Made by a program: the position numbers and the translations under genes. A stretch of DNA of 64,000 bases from Marinitoga sp. 38H-ov (GTDB taxonomy: Bacteria > Thermotogota > Thermotogae > Petrotogales > Petrotogaceae): NCBI RefSeq assembly GCF_011057715.1, contig NZ_LNGH01000023.1, positions 1-64,000 on the forward strand. The letters run 5' to 3'. This document shows, in pieces, positions 45,387 to 54,900 of this stretch (position 1 is the first letter of the stretch; every line of letters starts with the position of its first letter). The notes below the pieces were generated by a model, which did not search any database, was not told the DNA's origin, and saw only the letters and a list, made by a program, of their open reading frames with translations.

Positions 45387-47878
45387 TATAACACCTTCTG
45401 CTTAGACGCACTTCTTCCTTTTTTAAAGTGTATTTTGTTATTTTTAACTTCTATAATAACCTTATCTCCCTCTTTAAATCTTCCTTTTAATATCTCTTCA
45501 GCTAAAGGATCTTCCAAATATTTTTGAATAGCTCTTTTCAAAGGTCTTGCGCCAAAGATCGGATCAAATCCTTTTTCTATAAGGAAATCTACTGCTTCAT
45601 TCTTAATTTTTATATGTAAATCTTTTTCTTTCAATCTTTTTTCTAAATCAGTTAATTGTATTTTTATAATCTCTTTCATATCTTTTTTAGTTAACGGATG
45701 GAAAACAACTGTTTCATCAAGTCTATTTAAAAATTCAGGTTTAAATGCTTTTTTTACTTCTTCCATAACCGATTGTTTTATCTCTTTATATTTACTTTCT
45801 TCCGTCTCCTCATCTACAAATCCCATAAATCTCTTTGTCTTATTAATAACTTCACTACCCAAATTACTTGTCATAATAATAATAGAATTTCTAAAATCAA
45901 CTACTCTTCCCTGTGAATCTGTCAATCTGCCATCATCCATTATTTGAAGTAAAATATTATATACATCAGGATGTGCTTTTTCAATTTCATCAAGCAATAT
46001 TACAGAATATGGCCTTCTTCTTACAGCCTCAGTTAATTGTCCTCCTTCATCATATCCCACATATCCTGGAGGAGCTCCAACTAATCTAGAAACATTGAAT
46101 TTTTCCATATATTCTGACATATCAATTCTAACTAAGGCTTTTTCATCTCCAAATAAGTATTCGGCTATGGTTTTTGCAAGTTCTGTTTTTCCTACACCTG
46201 TTGGACCTAAAAACAAAAATACACCTGTTGGCCTTCTTGGATCTTTTATTCCACTTCTAGCGCGCCTTATTGCTTTGGCTACAGCATTAATTGCATCATC
46301 TTGACCAATAACTCTTTCATGTAAAACCGCTTCAAGATTAAGCAATCTTTCCATTTCTGACATTTCTAATTTTTTCAATGGAACCCCTGTCCAATCTGAT
46401 ACAACCTCTGATATATGTTCTTCAGTAATTTCAATTATCTCTTTTTCTGCATTTTCTCTCCATTCAAAATATTTTTTTGAATATTTTTCTTTCAATTTAT
46501 TTATTTCAGATTTTAATTCTTCTACTTTGGTATAATCATTATTTTTTATCATATTGTCCTTTTGTTTTTCCAATCCTTCTATTTTATTCAATAATTTTTT
46601 TAAATTATCTGGTAAAGTCAAAGCTTTTAATCTTGCTCTAGCTCCAGATTCATCTATTAAGTCAACTGCTTTATCAGGTAAGAATCTATCTGTTATATAT
46701 CTTAATGATAGGTTAACAGAAGCTTCTATAGCTTCATTTGTATATTTAACGTTATGATGTTCTTCATATTTATTTTTTATACCTTTTAATATAGCTATAG
46801 CTTCTTCATATGATGGTTCATTTACATATATTTTTTGAAATCTTCTTTCTAAAGCAGGATCTTTTTCAATAAATTTTCTATATTCAGATGGAGTTGTAGC
46901 TCCAATTATTGTAATATCACCACTAGCTAATGCCGGTTTTAAAACATTAGCCGCATCCATTGATGAACCTTCAGCTGCTCCAGCTTCTACTATCATATGC
47001 ATCTCATCTATAAATAATATAATGTCTTTATTTTTCTCCAATACTTGCATTAATTTTTTCATTCTTTTTTCAAATTCACCACGATATTTAGTACCCGCTA
47101 CTAATGAAGTTAAATCCAGGGAAAATATACATTTATCCTTTAACACCTCAGGCACATCACCTTTAATAATTCTTTCTGCTAGACCTTCTACAATAGCACT
47201 TTTTCCAACTCCAGCTTCTCCTATTAATACAGGATTATTTTTCTTTCTTCTGGATAATATTTCCATAACTCTTCTTATTTCAACATCTCTTCCTATAACT
47301 AGATCTAATTCATTTTTAGCTGCTTTTTCTGTCAAATCTACTCCATAACCCTCTAATTGTTTTAGCGCATTTTGTTTTTGTCTTACTCTTTCTTCATCTT
47401 CTTCTTTAAAAGTTTCAATTTCAGAAGAAGATTCTCCTTTATTTAACATTAAATCTGAAAGTTTTTTTCTCATTTCAACAAGATTTATTCCCAATCTTCT
47501 TAAAACGTGAGCCGCTATACCTTCACCTTCTCTACAAATACCAAGCAATAGATGTTCGGCATCTATTTGTGATGTTCCTAAAATTTCTGATTCATCGTAT
47601 GCTAATTCAATAATTCTTTTAGCTCTTGGTGTTGGTTGTGGTGATGCTCCAACAATATTATGAGAAGCATTTACTCCAACTATATTAGTAATTTCAGTTT
47701 TTATTTTCCCATATGTTAGGTTATAATAAGAAAAAATTTGGGATAAGTATCTACCGTTTACCTTTAAAAGACCTAATAATAAATGCTCAGTTCCAACATA
47801 TGGATGACCCATATATCTCGCTTCATTTTGCGCTTCTATAAATACCTTAGCTGCTCTATCTGTAAAGTTATCAAACAT
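45386..47878 (-). CDS. clpC: ATP-dependent Clp protease ATP-binding subunit ClpC
   Basis: It has 830 residues. Two N-terminal Clp repeats (about 1-145: FTDRAAKVFIEAQNEARYMG) precede AAA module 1 with Walker A GEAGVGKSAIVEG near 220, a central coiled M-domain with UVR-like motif (about 420-470), and AAA module 2 with GPTGVGKTELAKT near 560. It unfolds substrates for ClpP, which is not in this window. It has its own promoter and heads the radA-disA-smpB operon. No CtsR-type or CIRCE operator was seen upstream. Confidence 0.96.
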   Translation of the reverse strand: MFDNFTDRAAKVFIEAQNEARYMGHPYVGTEHLLLGLLKVNGRYLSQIFSYYNLTYGKIKTEITNIVGVNASHNIVGASPQPTPRAKRIIELAYDESEILGTSQIDAEHLLLGICREGEGIAAHVLRRLGINLVEMRKKLSDLMLNKGESSSEIETFKEEDEERVRQKQNALKQLEGYGVDLTEKAAKNELDLVIGRDVEIRRVMEILSRRKKNNPVLIGEAGVGKSAIVEGLAERIIKGDVPEVLKDKCIFSLDLTSLVAGTKYRGEFEKRMKKLMQVLEKNKDIILFIDEMHMIVEAGAAEGSSMDAANVLKPALASGDITIIGATTPSEYRKFIEKDPALERRFQKIYVNEPSYEEAIAILKGIKNKYEEHHNVKYTNEAIEASVNLSLRYITDRFLPDKAVDLIDESGARARLKALTLPDNLKKLLNKIEGLEKQKDNMIKNNDYTKVEELKSEINKLKEKYSKKYFEWRENAEKEIIEITEEHISEVVSDWTGVPLKKLEMSEMERLLNLEAVLHERVIGQDDAINAVAKAIRRARSGIKDPRRPTGVFLFLGPTGVGKTELAKTIAEYLFGDEKALVRIDMSEYMEKFNVSRLVGAPPGYVGYDEGGQLTEAVRRRPYSVILLDEIEKAHPDVYNILLQIMDDGRLTDSQGRVVDFRNSIIIMTSNLGSEVINKTKRFMGFVDEETEESKYKEIKQSVMEEVKKAFKPEFLNRLDETVVFHPLTKKDMKEIIKIQLTDLEKRLKEKDLHIKIKNEAVDFLIEKGFDPIFGARPLKRAIQKYLEDPLAEEILKGRFKEGDKVIIEVKNNKIHFKKGRSASKQKVL

Positions 47879-47902
47879 ATTATCACCTCCATGTACATAA
47901 TT

Positions 47903-47912
47903 ATTTTAACAC
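47903..47912 (-). promoter_or_regulatory. clpC extended -10 promoter element
   Basis: On the minus strand TGTGTTAAAAT gives a TAAAAT -10 with an upstream TG (extended -10). The -35, TTCTTA at 17 bases, is poor. It lies 25 bases before the clpC start codon. Confidence 0.5.
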
Positions 47913-48075
47913 ATTTTCATTAAATTAAGAAGATTTTTTTTAAAAATAAACTCGAAATTTATCACAGAATAAAGCCAACTAAAAAAATATTTTTAAAAAA
48001 TTAAAATACTTTTCAAGAGAACTTTAAAGAAAAGGAGTTTAATTAGGAGGAAACTATCTAATTGGAGGCGGTCTT

Positions 48076-49341
48076 ATGTCAGAATTTATTGTATTATTAA
48101 TTACCATTATTGCTTACTATTTTATTATTTTTGCCAGAAGGGTTAAAAAATCCATTATAACTTTCTTTTTTGGAATTTTATTATTCATATTAAAACCTGT
48201 AGAAGGACTTGAATTTGATAATATTGGAAGAATAGTTAGTTTTGAAACTTTAGGTATCCTACTTGGCATGATGATCATTGTAGAAATACTAAAAGAAAGT
48301 GGGTTCTTTACATTTGCAGCGATAAACGCTATAAAAATTAGTCGTTATAAATTTTGGATAGTATTAATACTGCTAATGCTTCTAGTTACATTATTCTCCG
48401 CCTTTTTAGATAATTTAATAACTATAATGTTAATGGCTCCTATAATATTCCTATTAGCTGATACATTAGAAATAAATCCTGCCCCTTTAATGTTATTAAC
48501 AATTGCTATAGATAATATTGGTGGTATGAGTACGTTAATTGGTAGTCCTTTAAATATAGTTTTAGGATCCATTGGAAATCTGGATTTTGCAAAATTTCTT
48601 AATGTAATGTTTCCTATTACAGCGTTATCATTTATATCCGTATTATTAATATTCAAATTCTCTAACAAATTCGATATTAAAGACTTTAATGAAAAATTAA
48701 AAACATTATCAGATATAGATCCTGAAAAAGCTATTGAAAATAAATCTCTTATGTATAAAGGAGTTATTGTATTTGCATTTGTCCTTGCTGGATTTATGTT
48801 ACATTCAATAATAAATATCGATTTAGCATTAATTGCTTTGGCTGGTGCATTAATATTAATGCTATTAACTCAAAAGGATTTTGAAAGTATGTCTAAAGAT
48901 CTTGATTGGGATACAATGTTTTTCTATGGAGGATTATTTACAATAGCTTTTTCATTAGAAGAAATTGGTGTTACTCAGGTTATTGCCAACTTATTTAATC
49001 CATTACTAGGAACTCCAATGATCTTAATGTTAGTAATAATGTGGTTATCTGCTTTTATTATCCCATTTTTAAGTGCAGTTCCTGGAACTTTAATTTTAGC
49101 TCCAGTTGTTAAATTATTGATTATGAACGGTGCACCATTTGAATTATGGTACGCATATGCGATAGGGGCAAATATAGGAACAAATTTAACTCCTTTAGGC
49201 GCAGTTCAAAATATTGTTGGAGTTTCTTTATTAGAAAAAAATTATAATAAAACAATTACATTTTCTGAATATATGAAAAATTCATTTATTATGGTTTTAA
49301 TTCCATTAATATTAGGTTCATTCTATATTCTATTTATTTAA
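48076..49341 (+). CDS. ArsB/NhaD/SLC13-type ion transporter
   Basis: Membrane protein of 421 residues with about eleven hydrophobic segments in two repeats. The stretches DNLITIMLMAPIIFLL near 110, MSTLIGSPLNIVLGSI near 155-170 and GANIGTNLTPLGAVQNIVG near 365 match the ion transporter superfamily (ArsB, NhaD, CitM, P-protein). No ArsR or arsenic genes are near it, and the substrate could be sodium, arsenite, a dicarboxylate or another ion. Two Shine-Dalgarno-like sequences precede it (AGGAGG and GGAGG); the nearer one serves the ATG. Confidence 0.75.
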   Translation: MSEFIVLLITIIAYYFIIFARRVKKSIITFFFGILLFILKPVEGLEFDNIGRIVSFETLGILLGMMIIVEILKESGFFTFAAINAIKISRYKFWIVLILLMLLVTLFSAFLDNLITIMLMAPIIFLLADTLEINPAPLMLLTIAIDNIGGMSTLIGSPLNIVLGSIGNLDFAKFLNVMFPITALSFISVLLIFKFSNKFDIKDFNEKLKTLSDIDPEKAIENKSLMYKGVIVFAFVLAGFMLHSIINIDLALIALAGALILMLLTQKDFESMSKDLDWDTMFFYGGLFTIAFSLEEIGVTQVIANLFNPLLGTPMILMLVIMWLSAFIIPFLSAVPGTLILAPVVKLLIMNGAPFELWYAYAIGANIGTNLTPLGAVQNIVGVSLLEKNYNKTITFSEYMKNSFIMVLIPLILGSFYILFI

Positions 49342-49354
49342 TGGAGATGATAAT

Positions 49355-49900
49355 ATGACTATTTTTGAGAAAAAAATTAATAATATAACTTTTAAAATAG
49401 TCGTTGGAGATATTACACAAGAAGATACTGATGCAATTGTAAACGCAGCTAATTCATATTTATCACATGGTGGCGGAGTAGCTGCTGCTATTGTAAAAGC
49501 TGGTGGATATAATATACAAAAAGAAAGTGATGATTATATCAAAAAAAATGGTATAATAAAACCAGGAGAAGTTGCTATAACAACTGGAGGAAATTTAAAA
49601 GCCAAATATATTATCCATGCTGTTGGACCTGTTTGGCATGGCGGATTTGAAAATGAAGAAAATATATTGTACAATGCCATTTTTAACTCTTTAAAAAAAG
49701 CCGATAATATAAATTTAAATTCAATTTCTTTCCCTGCTATTAGCTCGGGTATATTTGGTTATCCATTTGATAACGCCTGTAAAATATATTTTAAAGCCGT
49801 AAAAGATTTCTCTAAAATATCTAAAAACATAAAAGAAATAAGATTTTGTTTAATAGATAAAAATAAAGCTAATAGGTTTAAAGAAATTATAGGAGGATAA
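49355..49900 (+). CDS. macrodomain protein (ADP-ribose processing)
   Basis: Stand-alone macrodomain of 181 residues. Binding-loop residues are visible: GDITQEDTDAIVNAANSYLS near 19-38, then HGGGVAAAIVKAGG near 39-52, and SFPAISSGIFGYP near 125. This resembles the MacroD/YmdB class that hydrolyses ADP-ribosyl adducts or O-acetyl-ADP-ribose. It lies 14 bases after the ion transporter and one base before the membrane protein gene, so it is in an operon with them; the functional link is unknown. Confidence 0.9.
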   Translation: MTIFEKKINNITFKIVVGDITQEDTDAIVNAANSYLSHGGGVAAAIVKAGGYNIQKESDDYIKKNGIIKPGEVAITTGGNLKAKYIIHAVGPVWHGGFENEENILYNAIFNSLKKADNINLNSISFPAISSGIFGYPFDNACKIYFKAVKDFSKISKNIKEIRFCLIDKNKANRFKEIIGG

Positions 49901-49901
49901 T

Positions 49902-50465
49902 ATGGCCACGTTGAAAATACATAATAATGAAAAAAAAAGAAAGAAGATTATTTTAAAAAAGGAAGATGAAAAACATTCTCATGAAGAGAACATAAATCAC
50001 ATAATATCAGGAAATGCAGGAATTGGTTGGTTAAAAATTGTATTTTCTAGCTTTAATTTTTTAATATCATTAATATTATTATCTTTTTTCTTTATTATCA
50101 ACTTTCAAAAAACTTTAATTCAAAGTATGATTGGAGATCAATTTTCTTTTAATGTACTAAATATTATTATACTCACATCACTTTTTTTTATTTATAGTAT
50201 AATAGAACAATTAAATGCTATTTATTATCTTAAAGGAAATTATAAAATTACTAAATATACTGCTATTTTAAAATTGTTTATTTCATTAATTATGATATTT
50301 ACAATAATATTCATTATCTTTAAAAGTGGTATTCAATGGTTTGGAATTTCATTATTCGGAAATACTTCTTTAGGAAAAAATCAACTTTTTTATATCCCAA
50401 GTATTATTTACTTAACTTATTCAATTTTCTTATCTTTATTATCTTACTATGATTTATTAAAATAA
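49902..50465 (+). CDS. hypothetical membrane protein
   Basis: It has 187 residues. A strongly charged N-terminal tail (about 1-35, rich in Lys, Glu and His) is followed by four membrane helices (for example NFLISLILLSFFFIINF near 48 and FISLIMIFTIIFIIFK near 125). No family recognised. It is coupled to the macrodomain gene by a one-base gap with an AGGAGG site. The operon ends at the terminator that follows its stop. Confidence 0.65.
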   Translation: MATLKIHNNEKKRKKIILKKEDEKHSHEENINHIISGNAGIGWLKIVFSSFNFLISLILLSFFFIINFQKTLIQSMIGDQFSFNVLNIIILTSLFFIYSIIEQLNAIYYLKGNYKITKYTAILKLFISLIMIFTIIFIIFKSGIQWFGISLFGNTSLGKNQLFYIPSIIYLTYSIFLSLLSYYDLLK

Positions 50466-50490
50466 TGGAGCCAAGCTCCATATTATTTTT
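50464..50490 (+). terminator. terminator of the ion transporter-macrodomain operon
   Basis: ATGGAGC and GCTCCAT pair around CAA, with a T-rich tail (TTATTTTTAAT). It starts at the stop codon of the membrane protein gene. Confidence 0.8.
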
Positions 50491-50546
50491 AATAACAATG
50501 TTAATAATTATAATTATATATTAATAATATATTTGGAGGTGAAATG

Positions 50547-51890
50547 ATGGAAAAATATAATATTGTTATAATAGGTGGAGTAGCTGCTGGAACAAGTGCT
50601 GCTGCAAGTGCAAAAAGAATAAATAATAGCTTAAACATAGCTATTTTTCAAAAAGAACCTTATATTTCATATGGAGGTTGTGGTCTACCTTATGTAATTA
50701 GTGGCGATGTTGAATCCCCAGAGTCAGTTATTGCTCTAACTCCTGAATTATTTAAAGAAAAAAAAGGTGCTGATGTTTTTGTAAATAACGAAGTATATGA
50801 TATTGATTTTTCAAATAAAATAGTATATGTAAAAAATAATTCAGAAGAAAAAAAGATACAATATGATAAGTTAGTTATTTCTACAGGTGCTTCTCCTATA
50901 ATTCCAAACTTTAAAGCATGGGGAGAAAACGGTATATTTAAATTAAGAAATCCTGATGATGCAAAAAATATATTAAATTTTATTAAATCACATAACCCAA
51001 AAAAAGCTGTTATAATAGGCGGTGGATTTATTGGTATAGAAACCGCTGAAGCATTAAAAAAACATAATATGGATATTACTATAATAGAAGGAACAGATCA
51101 TTTACTTGGAAACATAGAACCAGAAATACACGAAGAGTTTATTAATGCTTTGAAAGAGAAAGGTATAAATGTTGTATTTAATACTTTCGCTAAAGATATA
51201 ACAAAAGAAAATAATTCATTTAAAGTTATTACAGATAATAATACTTTTGAAGCTGATATGGTTATTGTTTCTATAGGCGTAAGGCCTAATACTGAATTTT
51301 TAAAGAATAAAGGATTAAATATGGCAAGAAATGGAGCTATTATTGTTAACGACAAAATGGAAACAAATATCAATGATGTTTATTCAGCTGGAGATTGTGC
51401 TACTGTAAATCATTATATTACTAAAGAAAATGTATATATACCGCTTGGAACTACTGCTAATAAACAAGGCAGAATAGCTGGTAAAAATATTGCTGGAGAA
51501 AACGATTCTTTTGTTGGAGTGGTTGGATCTTTAATTACAAAATTTGAAGATATTGAATATGCAAAAACCGGTTTAACTTTAAAAGAAGCTATTGAAAAGG
51601 GATTTAACGCAGATTCCGTATATATAAAATCAGGTAGCAGAGCTCATTATTATAAAGGGTCAAAAAAAATAAAAATGAAATTAATATTTGAGAAAAAAAC
51701 TGGTAGAATTTTGGGCGGCCAATTTATTGGCGGTGAAATTCACCCTAGATTAAATACTATTACTTCTTTGATATATAACAACGGAACAGTAGAAATGTTG
51801 AGAAATATGGATTTAGCATACTCTCCTCCATTTTCTCCAGTTTGGGATATAGATTTAGTAGCAGCTACTCAAGCTATTAAAAAATTATAA
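50547..51890 (+). CDS. CoA-disulfide reductase / NADH oxidase-like flavoprotein
   Basis: It has 447 residues counted from the second of two adjacent ATGs (better spaced from GGAGGTG). FAD-binding GGVAAGTSAAASAKR is at about 10-24, the redox-active Cys in YISYGGCGLPY near 45, NAD-binding VIIGGGFIGIETAEAL near 155, second FAD motif YSAGDCATV near 280 and a C-terminal dimerisation domain. The single Cys43-type centre defines the CoADR/Nox branch. In anaerobes these enzymes reduce CoA disulfide, oxygen or sulfur with NAD(P)H. Which of these is used here is not decidable from sequence. Confidence 0.9.
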   Translation: MEKYNIVIIGGVAAGTSAAASAKRINNSLNIAIFQKEPYISYGGCGLPYVISGDVESPESVIALTPELFKEKKGADVFVNNEVYDIDFSNKIVYVKNNSEEKKIQYDKLVISTGASPIIPNFKAWGENGIFKLRNPDDAKNILNFIKSHNPKKAVIIGGGFIGIETAEALKKHNMDITIIEGTDHLLGNIEPEIHEEFINALKEKGINVVFNTFAKDITKENNSFKVITDNNTFEADMVIVSIGVRPNTEFLKNKGLNMARNGAIIVNDKMETNINDVYSAGDCATVNHYITKENVYIPLGTTANKQGRIAGKNIAGENDSFVGVVGSLITKFEDIEYAKTGLTLKEAIEKGFNADSVYIKSGSRAHYYKGSKKIKMKLIFEKKTGRILGGQFIGGEIHPRLNTITSLIYNNGTVEMLRNMDLAYSPPFSPVWDIDLVAATQAIKKL

Positions 51891-51919
51891 TGGGGTTCTT
51901 AAGAACCTCATTATTTTTA
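51889..51919 (+). terminator. terminator of the flavoprotein gene
   Basis: A 10-bp-plus stem (AATGGGGTTC with GAACCTCATT, one G-U pair) with loop TTAA, followed by ATTTTTAT. It overlaps the stop codon. Confidence 0.8.
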
Positions 51920-51982
51920 TTTAAACTTATACATAATTTTAAATAAATGTGATATAGTTATGTAGTCAAAGGAGGTCTTCAC

Positions 51983-54900
51983 ATGAAAATTTCTGATTTT
52001 TTACTTTCAAAATTAGGTTTTGACCCTTTTAATCTTCAAGGAGATATAGAATTAAACAATTTTCTAATTTTAAGACTACATAACCCAATTAATGAAAAAG
52101 AAGAAAGAGATATAAAGAAATTTTTTTCGAGATTAATGAAAATGCCTGTTAAAATTGAATTATCTTCTCATAACAATATTGAATACTTATTGGATAACTG
52201 GATAAATTTAATTAATGGTAGCGACGAAGAAAATTATCTAAGATTTTTAATGCCAGATATTTTAAATAATGAATTAATCTTTAGAGTTTCAAATAAATTT
52301 GCTTTGGAAAGAATGAAAAAAAATAAAAAAGTAATAGAAAATATTTTAGAAAGAAGTTTAGGATTTATACCTAATTATGAATTTATTTTTGATGAAACTC
52401 TTAATATTGATTACTCTGATAATTCTTCAGAGAATGAAACATATATTAATGAAACATATATTATCGATGAGCCAGATAATAATAATAATAATAATAATAC
52501 TTTAACTAATGATAAAAACAATAATGATAGTAAAATTATTTTAGGGAATCCAATTAACAAAGTTTCCATCCCTTTAAATAAATTAAATGAATTTATGTAT
52601 CAAACTCCAAAAGTTGTAGTTGAAGGGACAGTTTTTTATAAAGAATTTAATGATAGAGCCATTATTTTAATAATGTATATAACTGATAATAATGATTCAA
52701 TTACAATTAAAATATTTAAAAATAATGCAGAAATGATTAACAGCAAAATAAAAGAAGGAGATTATATAAAAATTGAAGGTAAAGTAAGTTATGATGAATA
52801 TCAACGAGAATATGTTATTATACCTGATAATATTATGAAAATAGACAAAGTTGACAGAATCGATGATGCTGCGGAAAAAAGAGTTGAATTACATGCTCAT
52901 TCGAAATTCAGTGCTTTAGACTCTGTATTAGATGTTGACGAATTAGTAAAGACTGCTTCAAAATGGGGTCATAAAGCAATTGCTATTACAGATCATGAAG
53001 TAGTTCAGTCAATTCCTACATTTTATAGCTCTGCCAAAAAAAATAACATTAAACCTATTTTTGGTTGTGAAATAAATATAGTTAATAATAAGATTTCAAT
53101 AATAAATAATTTTACTGAAGATATAGATTTTAATTCAAATTTTGTTGTTTTTGACTTTGAAACAACTGGTTTTGATCCAAATATAGAGGAAATAATAGAA
53201 TTTGGTGCTGTTAAAATCGAAAATGGAGAAATTACCGATGTATTTCATAAGCTAGTTAAACCTAAAAAAAACGTTCCACAAAAAATACAAGAAATAACTG
53301 GTATTACTAATGAAATGCTTATTGACGCCCCCTCAATTGATGAAGTTTTACCTGAATTCATAAAATTTATTGAAAATTCAGTTTTAGTTGCTCATAATGC
53401 TAATTTTGATTACAGGTTTTTAAGAAGATGGACAAAAGATGTAATGAATATAGAAATAAAAATACCATATATTGACACATTAGCTATGGCTAGAGCCCTA
53501 TTAAATCTAAGAGGCGGCCATTCTCTTGATAAAGTTGTTAAAGCTCTTGGTTTAGGGAATTTCGAACATCATAGAGCCCATGAAGACGCTAAAGTAACGG
53601 CTTATGCATTTTTAAAATTGTTGGACAAAGCTAAAGGAAGAGGAATTAAAAACATTAATGGCTTAATAAATCTAGAAAAAATGATAGACTTTAAAAAATT
53701 AAGAAAATATCATGCCACTGTTTTAGTAAAAAATAGAACTGGTTTAAAAAATTTGTATAAGCTAATTTCTAAAGCTCATACCGAATATTTCTATAGAGAT
53801 ACTACAGTATTATTAAGTGAATTGCTCGAAAATAGGGAAGGATTATTAATTGGTAGCGGGTGCTCTAAAAATATTATATTTGAAGAATACTCAAAAGGGG
53901 CATCTGATGATGAAATTGATACATTAATTAGTTTATTTGATTATATTGAAATACAGCCTTTAGACAGTGTAGAACATCCTGGAGTAGATAAGGATAAGAT
54001 TAAAGAATTTTTTAAATATTTGTATAAATCAGCAAGCAAATTCAATATACCCATTGTTATGACTAGTAATGCTCATTATTTAAATATTGAAGATAAAAAA
54101 GCACGAGATGCTTTGATTATTGGTTCTGCAACTAAAGGTCAAAAGAAAACTGTATATAATTCTAATAAATACTTTAGAACTACAAATGAAATGTTAGATG
54201 CTGCATATGAAATTTTTGAAGATAAGAATATAGCAAAAGAAATAGTTATAGAAAACACAAATAAAATAGCTGATTTAATAGAAGAAATACAACCTTTAGA
54301 AGGAAAATTACATCCTCCAATAATAGACGGTGCTGATGAAACCGTTAGAGAATTAAGCTGGAAAACTGCAAAAGAAATATATGGTGATCCACTACCTGAA
54401 ATTGTTAGAGCAAGAATAGAAAGAGAGTTAAACTCTATTATTAATCATGGATATGCAGTTTTATATTTAATGGCTCAAAAAATTGTTAAAAAATCTAATG
54501 ATGATGGATATTTGGTAGGTTCAAGGGGTTCTGTTGGTTCTTCTTTAGTTGCCACTATGATGGGAATAACAGAGGTAAATCCACTACCTCCACATTATAT
54601 ATGCCCTGATTGTAAATATAGCGAATTTATAACAGATGGCTCATTTGATTCAGGATATGATTTACCTGATAAAAAATGCCCCAAATGTGGAACAGAATTA
54701 TATAAAAATGGTCAAGATATACCTTTTGAAACATTTATGGGATTTGAAGGAGATAAAGTTCCTGATATTGATTTGAATTTTTCTGGTGAATATCAATCTA
54801 GAGCTCATAAATTTATTGAAGAACTTTTTGGTGCGGATCATGTTTTTAGAGCTGGAACTATTTCTACAGTTGCCGAAAAAACAGCATATGGATATGTAAG

